From: Brasilonema sp. UFV-L1
Lineage (GTDB): Bacteria; Cyanobacteriota; Cyanobacteriia; Cyanobacteriales; Nostocaceae
Assembly (NCBI RefSeq): GCF_012912105.1
Contig: NZ_QMEA01000309.1
Span: forward strand, 1-43,971
Direction: 5' to 3'
DNA length: 43,971 bases
Shown piece by piece: positions 30,733-36,983 of this stretch; the stretch's first letter is position 1, and each line of letters starts with the position of its first letter. The notes under the pieces were generated by a model. The model was given only the letters and a program-made list of their open reading frames with translations. It ran no database searches and had not been told where the DNA came from. The position numbers and the translations under genes were made by a program.

Positions 30733-30904
30733 CTCACATCACTGGTTGAGAATTGTCTACGGATTAAACAACAGAAGTTTTGCAGAGTACGACAAATGGT
30801 TAGACATGCCAATTCCAGTCATTCAAAGGATGATTGATTGTATTAACGCTATTCATGAAGAGATTTCGGAGCAACAAAACGAGAATAGTCGAGGAAAGCT
30901 ATGA
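30635..30904 (+). CDS. +1-frame extension of the tail assembly chaperone
   Basis: An open frame overlapping the end of the short chaperone by about 98 bases. The part after 30732 reads DSHHWLRIVYGLNNRSFAEY and PIPVIQRMIDCINAI, which is typical of the long-form extension of tail chaperones. It has no ATG and no ribosome-binding site, so it is probably reached by +1 (or -2) ribosomal frameshifting. The stop context CGT TGA C resembles the +1 shift site in prfB (TGA followed by C), but the P-site codon is different, so the exact slip point is unknown. The stop at 30902-30904 overlaps the 3' end of the inverted gp25 gene by six bases. Confidence 0.6.
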   Translation: MTCYNRNAIAQLRYSTRLTKSSSVTTFSLLNVDSHHWLRIVYGLNNRSFAEYDKWLDMPIPVIQRMIDCINAIHEEISEQQNENSRGKL

Positions 30905-31234
30905 TAGAGCGCTGAAATCAAATATAACTTCTTGTTCCTGTTGTTCTCCCAATGTAACAGTAACAACTATTCCTTTGCCGTTGGGAGATTTTGTAGTCAC
31001 ACTAAAAGGGATTGGAATATAAGGCAATAGTGCTAATCTAACTCTCTCACTGACAAGCTCAGGTAAGGGCAATTGAAAAAGTAAATCAACTGGAAAACCA
31101 AGTGTTGGAAAAAGTCTTCTTTCTCTGACAATAGTGGACAAAATGTGCTTTACCTGAGAGGTGTATTTTTCTGGTTCATCCACAAGAGCAATACTACCAA
31201 ATGAGGTGTAGGTAAGAGGAAACTTAACATCCAT
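30899..31234 (-). CDS. baseplate wedge protein gp25/gpW-like, on the opposite strand
   Basis: A 111-aa protein from ATG 31234; a TTG at 31243 is an alternative. MDVKFPLTYTSFG, QVKHILSTIVRERRLFPTLG and VDLLFQLPLPELVSERVRLAL are the hallmarks of the T4 gp25/P2 gpW family, essential wedge proteins that join sheath and baseplate. It is the only structural gene besides the portal on the minus strand. Its start codon interlocks with that of the plus-strand gpI-like gene (shared CATG at 31232-31235), and its stop overlaps the chaperone extension by six bases. No obvious promoter or strong Shine-Dalgarno is present. Confidence 0.85.
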   Translation of the reverse strand: MDVKFPLTYTSFGSIALVDEPEKYTSQVKHILSTIVRERRLFPTLGFPVDLLFQLPLPELVSERVRLALLPYIPIPFSVTTKSPNGKGIVVTVTLGEQQEQEVIFDFSALS

Positions 31235-31766
31235 GATGTCCAATAAGATACTTTATCTACTCCCTAATTGTTACCGCGACGGTGGCGAAATGCAAGAGAT
31301 TGCCGACGCTTTAACACGCGGTATTGCTGAAGTCTGTACGGAACTAGAGGGGTATTTAGAGAATTATGAGCGCGATCGCTTAATCGCTGAAACTTGTTTT
31401 CCCCAGTGGCTTGATACTCTCGCTCGTTGGGCTGGTTGGGGGGAATTATGGGATCAGAGATGGTCTATTGATGTTAAACGTCAATTGCTGCTCAACACAA
31501 ATTATATTTGGGAGAACAGAGGCAACCGTGAAATTCTACCTTACCTATTCGCTATTTTTAACCTTAATGTCACTCTAGCCCCAGCAACAGGGCTTATTCT
31601 TGGTCAAACGCCTTTTCCTGCTCCTTTAGGTTCTGATCCTTTCTCCTACATCATCTACGTTCCCAGTAACTTTACACCAAACACAGACGAGCGATCGCTT
31701 GTTGAGAAACTAGCCCAAAACTTCTTGCCTTGCTGGTGTTTGCTCTCCATTCAATACAAACCTTAA
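31233..31766 (+). CDS. phage tail protein I-like baseplate protein
   Basis: A 177-aa protein. LYLLPNCYRDGGEMQEIADA, FPQWLDTLARWAGWGELWDQ and KRQLLLNTNYIWENRGNR are typical of the P2 gpI/tail protein I family, which forms the baseplate wedge with gpJ. ATG 31233 or 31236 may start translation; AGAGGA lies 12-15 bases upstream, inside the divergent gp25 gene. It ends with TAA at the start of a dispersed palindrome, 25 bases before the tape-measure gene. In most phages gpI follows gpJ, whereas here gpJ is about 8 kb downstream. Confidence 0.8.
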   Translation: MMSNKILYLLPNCYRDGGEMQEIADALTRGIAEVCTELEGYLENYERDRLIAETCFPQWLDTLARWAGWGELWDQRWSIDVKRQLLLNTNYIWENRGNREILPYLFAIFNLNVTLAPATGLILGQTPFPAPLGSDPFSYIIYVPSNFTPNTDERSLVEKLAQNFLPCWCLLSIQYKP

Positions 31767-31790
31767 GACTGCTCTAACTGCTACACTCAT
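31764..31790 (+). repeat. dispersed interrupted palindrome (forward), before tape measure
   Basis: It begins at the gpI TAA stop (TAAGACTGCT) and ends in ACACTCAT one base before the ATG at 31792; the start codon of the tape-measure gene directly abuts it. Confidence 0.55.
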
Positions 31791-31791
31791 T

Positions 31792-33726
31792 ATGTCTTCT
31801 ACAGCAGAAATCATCCTAATTGCCAGGGACTTAACCGGAGCCGTTTTCCGGGGAGTGCAAAGTAACATTTTGGGGTTAAATCAAGCTGCTAGTACTGTTA
31901 ATGGGAACTTTAACCGTATGGGTACTGCGGTGGGTACTATGGCGGGATATGCAGGGAATGCGATGGCAGGATTGAATGTAGAAATGCTTGCCTTAAATGC
32001 AGCAATAGGAGTGGTCACAAGAGGTGTTGATAGTCTAAATAATGCATTTCGAGATGGAGTAGAAAGACAAGGAGAAATCTTAAACAGTGAAATTACAGCA
32101 ACCAAAACTTTAGGGTTAAGTTATGACCAGGCGGCGAAATATGTCCAGAAATTTAATGAGCAAGTAGGGATATTAGGACGAGATTTACCGACCTCAGCCG
32201 AGGCGATCGCCTCAGTCTCGCGTACCATTCAAGATGACTTTGCTCTTGCTTTAAGATCTGTTGGAAGAACACCTGATGAAGTATCCAAGTCTTTACTAGA
32301 AGCAAGTTCTAAGATTGCCCTATTGGGTGAGTTATCTAACACAACTGTCAAAGATACTCGTGCTGCTATCAGTGGTTATATTTCAGGTAGCGTTGGTCCC
32401 GGCGGTTTGGATAGATATAAGTTCTTCGCTGATAACACTTTACTCAGAAATGCTTTAATTGAAAATCTCAGAGCTATCAACCCAAATGCTAGAAGCTTTG
32501 GTACGATTTCCTTGGGCGAGCGCGTTGATATTCTTGTCAAAGCGTTAAACTCCTCAATTAGTGACCAAGACATTGATAAGTTAAAAGGATTATCAAAATC
32601 AAAGTTATCTCAATTCTTTGATACTCTCTTTGATCCCACAACAGGATTATTGTCATTTCAAAGAGACTTAGAACCAAATATAGATGGTTATCAGTCAGTA
32701 TTTACTAGTTTTACTGAAACGATAGACCTAGTATTAGGAGAAGGAGGTTTATTCTGGGAAGTTGCCAGGGTATTGGGTTTCAGTGGCGATATTATGAAGT
32801 CTGTCAAAGGGTTTGTAGACGATTTCAACAATATTCTTAGAGGATTAATTAGTAATGTTGAAGGTATAAATACAGGTGATACAGCAGCGCTAGGAACAGC
32901 TTTTGGGAAGTTTGTAGCTGATGTGATTACCTTCGTTTTAGGTAAACTTATAGGAATCATCTTTGCCAACGCAGGAAATTATTTTGGTTTTATTGGTGGT
33001 TTTGCTAGAAGTCTTGTGATTAATCTTGTCAAGAACATCCTTGGTTTAGCCTTTAAGGTAGTAGGTATGGTTCCAGGGATGATTGTCAGTGCTATCTTCT
33101 CACCACTTGGTAAAATTATTGCTGCGCTCGCTCGTCCTATCATAGACGCTGCAAAATCAGTATTTTCCTTCTTTGGTAGCTTTTTTGAAATCATCAAAAA
33201 CGCCATATCTAACGCTATAGGGACAGTCATTAATACAATCCGCTCTCTTATCGATGCTGTTGTTAAACCTATCAAAAGCTTTATTGGTTCAGTTGGTTCT
33301 GTAGGGGCAAATGTTCTTGGAGGAGCAGGATCTATTGTTAGTGGTGCAGCAAGTGGTGTTGGTGGGTTCTTTTCCAGCGTAGCAAGTGGGATAGGTGGCT
33401 TTTTCTCTTCTCTGTTGCCAAAGTATCAAGGCAATATACCTACAGCTGCAAATGGATACTTTGGGGCATTGGAGACAGAAAGGAGAAATGCTCCAAGAGG
33501 AGCTAATTTAGTTGTGGCAAACGATTCAGAGTATATATTAACACCCAGACAAATGGGTAACTTGGTAAACGGTCTTACCAACGGGGGGAAGACTGTCAAT
33601 ATTACTTTTGGCGCGGGTTCTATAGTTCTCAATTTACCTAGTGGAACGGCTGAGGAAGTCGCTTTAAAAGCGATCGCCATCATTGAACAAACCTTAAGAA
33701 ACGAGTTGGAGGCACGATTAGCATGA
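31792..33726 (+). CDS. tail tape-measure protein
   Basis: A 644-aa protein. Its N-terminus has the tape-measure pattern (LIARDLTGAVFRGVQSNI, then helices with Ala/Gly), followed by a long helical body. Residues about 370-495 contain several hydrophobic helices (FARSLVINLVKNILGLAFKV, GMIVSAIFSPLGKIIAALA) that could enter the host membrane during DNA ejection. A Gly/Ser-rich region (about 500-545) and a C-terminal domain (DSEYILTPRQMGNLVNGL) complete it. The protein sets tail length; 644 aa predicts a fairly short tail. The stop overlaps the next start by 4 bases (ATGA). Confidence 0.9.
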   Translation: MSSTAEIILIARDLTGAVFRGVQSNILGLNQAASTVNGNFNRMGTAVGTMAGYAGNAMAGLNVEMLALNAAIGVVTRGVDSLNNAFRDGVERQGEILNSEITATKTLGLSYDQAAKYVQKFNEQVGILGRDLPTSAEAIASVSRTIQDDFALALRSVGRTPDEVSKSLLEASSKIALLGELSNTTVKDTRAAISGYISGSVGPGGLDRYKFFADNTLLRNALIENLRAINPNARSFGTISLGERVDILVKALNSSISDQDIDKLKGLSKSKLSQFFDTLFDPTTGLLSFQRDLEPNIDGYQSVFTSFTETIDLVLGEGGLFWEVARVLGFSGDIMKSVKGFVDDFNNILRGLISNVEGINTGDTAALGTAFGKFVADVITFVLGKLIGIIFANAGNYFGFIGGFARSLVINLVKNILGLAFKVVGMVPGMIVSAIFSPLGKIIAALARPIIDAAKSVFSFFGSFFEIIKNAISNAIGTVINTIRSLIDAVVKPIKSFIGSVGSVGANVLGGAGSIVSGAASGVGGFFSSVASGIGGFFSSLLPKYQGNIPTAANGYFGALETERRNAPRGANLVVANDSEYILTPRQMGNLVNGLTNGGKTVNITFGAGSIVLNLPSGTAEEVALKAIAIIEQTLRNELEARLA

Positions 33727-34208
33727 ATCCTGAAGTCCTAAAAGAACTCCCTCAAGTAGATCGTCCAAGAGCGACTTATGCAAATATCTCAAGACTGGAT
33801 GGCAAGGGAACCTGGAAATTCTTACTGATGCCAACTGAGATTACCTACGATTCTTCTGCTAACTACACCCCTTCTAATTCAGTTGGTATTAGTTCCCCCA
33901 CACTGCAATGGACGACAACAGACAATATTTCTCTATCAATCGGAAATTTACCTATATCAGGGCGATCGCAAAGGCGAGTCATAACCAAGTACGTTAATGA
34001 TTTGATGGCGCTTATCCAACCGATTGAAAAAGGAAAACCCCCAGCGGTGTTGTCATTCGTTTGGGGTCAAACCTCGCATTCACCGTGTGTTATGACTAGG
34101 TTTTCCAAGGTCGAGCGATCTTGGTATCCAAATGGTGATCTTGCTGAATGTTCAGTTAGTTTTACTTTGGTCAAAATTCCAACTGAGTTATTAGTTGATA
34201 CATTATGA
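33723..34208 (+). CDS. baseplate hub/tube-initiator protein (LysM-gp53/Pvc7-like)
   Basis: A 161-aa protein, ATGA overlap with the tape-measure gene. WKFLLMPTEITYDSSANYTP and SLSIGNLPISGRSQRRV are typical of the small baseplate proteins that follow tape-measure genes in contractile systems and fix the tube to the hub. A C-terminal LysM domain, present in many relatives, is not obvious here. The short tail and the following 40-codon frame suggest that the gene or its neighbour was cut by the insertion downstream. Confidence 0.65.
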   Translation: MNPEVLKELPQVDRPRATYANISRLDGKGTWKFLLMPTEITYDSSANYTPSNSVGISSPTLQWTTTDNISLSIGNLPISGRSQRRVITKYVNDLMALIQPIEKGKPPAVLSFVWGQTSHSPCVMTRFSKVERSWYPNGDLAECSVSFTLVKIPTELLVDTL

Positions 34209-34327
34209 GATACCAAGATTGTGATAGTTATGACAGTCTTGTACAGTACTTTCAGAACTATGTAAATGGTTTGTCCACAAGTGGGCGAACTGTAAATGTC
34301 AATTCTTCAGCAGAGGCGATCGCTTAA
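34205..34327 (+). CDS. possible small tail gene or 5' remnant
   Basis: A 40-codon frame whose ATG overlaps the preceding stop (ATGA), exactly as in the other tail genes. It encodes MRYQDCDSYDSLVQYFQNYV and a polar tail ending at a GCGATCGC site. It could be a real small protein, the 5' remnant of a tail gene split by the ParM/TerB insertion, or chance. The dispersed palindrome at 34214-34241 lies inside it. Confidence 0.3.
   Translation: MRYQDCDSYDSLVQYFQNYVNGLSTSGRTVNVNSSAEAIA
34214..34241 (-). repeat. dispersed interrupted palindrome (reverse)
   Basis: CAAGATTGT and ACAGTCTTG are near-complementary half-sites with a 10-base spacer, just after the 33723-34208 gene. Confidence 0.55.
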
Positions 34328-34535
34328 AGCTACGCTAGTGGTATTGGCTAGAATACCTACTAAAAGGTCGTCGTTCTGTCGTATGTGTATATAATCGTGA
34401 AATATTTACTTAGCAAGGCTTCTAAAAAACTTCTTGGTTTACTGAGACTTATTTTCTATTGGCGATCTATTTGACTATCACTTGATGTGATAATGACATT
34501 GAAAAACTTCCTTAATCTGTTTATCAAGGGTAAGC
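34328..34535. other. intergenic, left edge of inserted DNA
   Basis: No gene seen. The phage-like tail operon style ends near 34327 and resumes only at 36984, so an insertion boundary probably lies here. There is no recognised IS end. Confidence 0.35.
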
Positions 34536-35015
34536 ATGACTACTAGAAATGAGGGTTTATTGTGGTTATTTAGAGAAAAATATACCTTTGGCAAACTTCC
34601 AAGTCCTGAAGCTTATAATGGTTACTCGAAATCGATTCTCGTTTGTGCTAATGGAGACGGTACATTAACCCCTGAAGAAAGAGATTGGGTCGTTGGGCTT
34701 GCTTCTGCTTTTGGCGCATCAGACTCATTAGTGGAGGAACTCAAATCTTATAAAGCTGACGAAGATATCGAGAAGGTGATTGGTGATGCTCCAGAGGCAA
34801 CTGGTTCACGGCGTTATCTTGTTTACGATGCGATTAAAGCTTGCAGTGCTGATGGAGAATATAGTGACAAGGAAAGGGCAACTGTAACTAAAATGGCAGC
34901 TAAACTGGGCATTTCTCAAGATTTGGTCAAACAAATTGAAGAAATCTGTATCGAAGAAGCCAAACTACGGGAGAAAAGAGTGAAACTGATGTATCCGGAG
35001 GGAGCACCTATTTAG
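34536..35015 (+). CDS. TerB-like protein
   Basis: A 159-aa helical protein. Two similar halves each contain an acidic loop (NGDGTLTPEERDWV and SADGEYSDKERATV) like the metal-binding loops of TerB/DnaJ-associated domains. TerB-type proteins are small, all-helical, and associated with tellurite resistance clusters and metal or stress responses. No other ter genes are adjacent. It lies inside the tail gene region between the hub genes and is more like host cargo than a virion part. The start at 34536 lacks a strong Shine-Dalgarno (AAGGG, 12 bases). Confidence 0.6.
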   Translation: MTTRNEGLLWLFREKYTFGKLPSPEAYNGYSKSILVCANGDGTLTPEERDWVVGLASAFGASDSLVEELKSYKADEDIEKVIGDAPEATGSRRYLVYDAIKACSADGEYSDKERATVTKMAAKLGISQDLVKQIEEICIEEAKLREKRVKLMYPEGAPI

Positions 35016-35130
35016 TCACTTTTTATACTAGAAACGACACAGGGGGGCGGTCTAAAGACTAGATAACCTAAGTTGCTAGTTACCTCCCTGCGCTACGCGC
35101 AGGGGTATCGCGCATGGTCACTTAAGCAAT

Positions 35131-35151
35131 AAAATCCCCTTTTGGAGGGGA
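35131..35151 (-). terminator. Rho-independent terminator of the parM-parR operon
   Basis: On the minus strand, CCCCT and AGGGG form the stem of a hairpin followed by ATTTTATT. It lies about 70 bases beyond the parR-like stop codon. A second stem (CCCTGCG/CGCAGGG) at 35084-35104 is a palindromic-repeat fragment. Confidence 0.65.
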
Positions 35152-35220
35152 CAAGTGCGTCAGCATACGTGAAAAGCAATGAGGGTCTAACACGTAAAAA
35201 ATTTGGGCAGGTATTTTGCT

Positions 35221-35487
35221 TTAAAGCTCTATTCCACCGTCAAATTCTTCTGGGTCATCCGTTTCTATCGCTACTCGCTTAATGGATGGCAGTTCTTGAT
35301 AACCATTCAAACTTTCAGTCGTAGCAACTGGTAGAGTGGGTGTAACTGGATGCTTTCCTTCTAAATACCGCAGATAAAACCCTATCGCGTCCTCAACAAA
35401 CCGACTCTCACTAATTAAGAGCGCTTCACACCATTGCTGTACTTTGGGCTTCTGGTACTTCTTAATCCTAATTTTATCAGCTGTCAT
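35221..35487 (-). CDS. ParR-like DNA-binding protein
   Basis: An 88-aa protein whose start overlaps the last base of the parM-like gene (stop/start coupling). A basic N-terminal strand and helix (KIRIKKYQKPKVQQWCEALL, then RFVEDAIGFYLRYLEG) has the layout of ribbon-helix-helix proteins, as in ParR adaptors that bind the centromere and the ParM filament end. The C-terminus is acidic (DDPEEFDGGIEL), like filament-capping tails. The function is inferred mainly from pairing with the actin-like gene. Confidence 0.6.
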   Translation of the reverse strand: MTADKIRIKKYQKPKVQQWCEALLISESRFVEDAIGFYLRYLEGKHPVTPTLPVATTESLNGYQELPSIKRVAIETDDPEEFDGGIEL

Positions 35488-36569
35488 TACCCAATCTCCG
35501 CTATGAGTCCCATGAGGTTATCGAAAGCACCATTGGCAGAAATCAAGAATCCTTTCTTTTTTAGTGCAGCATTCAGCAGCGGTAGCTTAGAACCACCTCC
35601 GATTATCAGGATTTGGTCACCACTAAGTTTGTACTGCTCAAGTTGTTTGATAACTTCCCTGAGTCTGCAATTGATGAAGTCCTGTAGCTCAAATTCATAG
35701 ACTTTGTAGAAGTTCAGGTCTGATTCACCATAAGCTAGAAACGGGATTTTTTCACCTGACTCTGATTTTTTGAACTTCACTCCTACCTCAATGCTGCGGT
35801 TGATGACATCCTTACTAGGTGGTTGTTTAATCAATGCTTTTAGGTCAGAATTACAGCTAATTCGCTCAATCAAGTATTCAGCGCCAAAGTCCTTAACTGC
35901 AACCTCACCTACTGGTTCCGAGTTGAAGAATCGACTGATGGAAGTGTTACCGCCACCGATATCGCAGATAGTTACTGCTCCATCTAAATTTTGACTCTTG
36001 AGCGCTGCAAAACCCTCTGGTAGTATCGCCTTAACAGATAAATGAATAGCACACGGGACGCCACACAATTCTACCGAGTGCGTCCCTTCATTCTTCTTGA
36101 TAATTCCTGAGTGACGTTTAACATCATTGGTAGTTACCGTAACTTCTAGATTCATTTCTGGGTTAATCTGTGGTAAATGAGCTAAAGTTCCAAGGAAGTA
36201 CTCAAGCCACAGAGATGACTTACCCATATAATCTTCCACCAATCTCATCAGGTCACTGCTACCACTGCGGACAGCTTGATTGCCAATTAGCCAGCAACTG
36301 TTAATTAGGTCAGTCCTCACACCATTGACATAACGGACGTGACCAGGTAGCTTACTAGAGGTATTGGATAAGCAGCGAGCATACCAGCTTGGTTCTCTTA
36401 GAAGTTCGTAGCCTTCCACGTAAGCTTTAATCCAATGATTACCCAAGTCAGTCACCGACTTAAACTGCTTCTTATTTTTCGCTGGTATTTTAGGTGTTTT
36501 TACTCCCTCTATTTTCTGGGTACTTTTGGGTACATTTGCGGTTGTATCAGTGGTCTTAGAATTCGTCAT
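35487..36569 (-). CDS. ParM-like actin-family ATPase (plasmid segregation)
   Basis: A 360-aa protein. After a Lys/Thr-rich N-terminal extension of about 35 residues come the actin-fold motifs: VTDLGNHWIKAYV (phosphate 1), TICDIGGGNTSIS (phosphate 2, about 204-216) and ILIIGGGSKLPLLN (adenosine motif, about 322-335). Type II partition systems use such proteins as polymerising filaments that push DNA copies apart. It forms a two-gene operon with a ParR-like gene and is flanked upstream by inverted GTACCC repeats, so this is a complete-looking segregation cassette. Some phages use actin-like proteins for DNA positioning instead. A virion role is unlikely, even though it lies between tail genes. 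Confidence 0.8.
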   Translation of the reverse strand: MTNSKTTDTTANVPKSTQKIEGVKTPKIPAKNKKQFKSVTDLGNHWIKAYVEGYELLREPSWYARCLSNTSSKLPGHVRYVNGVRTDLINSCWLIGNQAVRSGSSDLMRLVEDYMGKSSLWLEYFLGTLAHLPQINPEMNLEVTVTTNDVKRHSGIIKKNEGTHSVELCGVPCAIHLSVKAILPEGFAALKSQNLDGAVTICDIGGGNTSISRFFNSEPVGEVAVKDFGAEYLIERISCNSDLKALIKQPPSKDVINRSIEVGVKFKKSESGEKIPFLAYGESDLNFYKVYEFELQDFINCRLREVIKQLEQYKLSGDQILIIGGGSKLPLLNAALKKKGFLISANGAFDNLMGLIAEIG

Positions 36570-36656
36570 AAGTCATACTATATCTAGGTGACAGGTGATT
36601 TTTAGGTCGGATAACAGTAGGTTAGCAGAGATTTGTACCCAAATGTACCCAAAACC
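36518..36656 (-). promoter_or_regulatory. GTACCC inverted repeats: candidate centromere/operator of parM
   Basis: TTTTGGGTACATTT (36524-36537, inside the first codons of parM) is the exact reverse complement of AAATGTACCCAAAA (36641-36654, upstream). Each side carries a second GTACCC unit (36518-36523 and 36635-36640). The start codon at 36569 lies between them. Iterated sites around a par promoter are usual for parC-type centromeres bound by ParR. Confidence 0.6.
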
Positions 36657-36983
36657 AAGTGTTATTTTACTTTGAGTCAAAGAGTACTGTCTAAACTATT
36701 GTTAGGATAAATGAAGTGTTTCAACTACTATGATTGAAATAAGACACGGCTATTTTTTCTTAGTTACTATTAGTTGATTAAATTTTATTTATTGATACTG
36801 TCTATGATCCCAGTCTTTTTGGGTTGTGTACGACCATTGTCCTTAACATTTTTAGAACCGCAGTAGTCTTGGTTATTTTAGACTTCAAAACTTCATTAGA
36901 TGCTTAATCTCAGTCCGTTCTAAATTGTTAGGAAATAAGAAAAAATGAGTATTTGTGCTTAATCGGAATTGTGAGCTAGGGGA
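36657..36983. other. intergenic region upstream of the hub gene
   Basis: AT-rich, no supported gene. Fragments of the dispersed palindrome family occur (GTGTTTCAACTACTATG near 36717, CAGTAGTCTTGG at 36861-36872), which suggests the right insertion boundary is in this region. Confidence 0.4.

Noticed and set aside
30834-31022. 62-codon plus-strand frame over the gp25 gene
   Set aside because: The minus strand there encodes a clear gp25/gpW protein; the plus frame has no family features.
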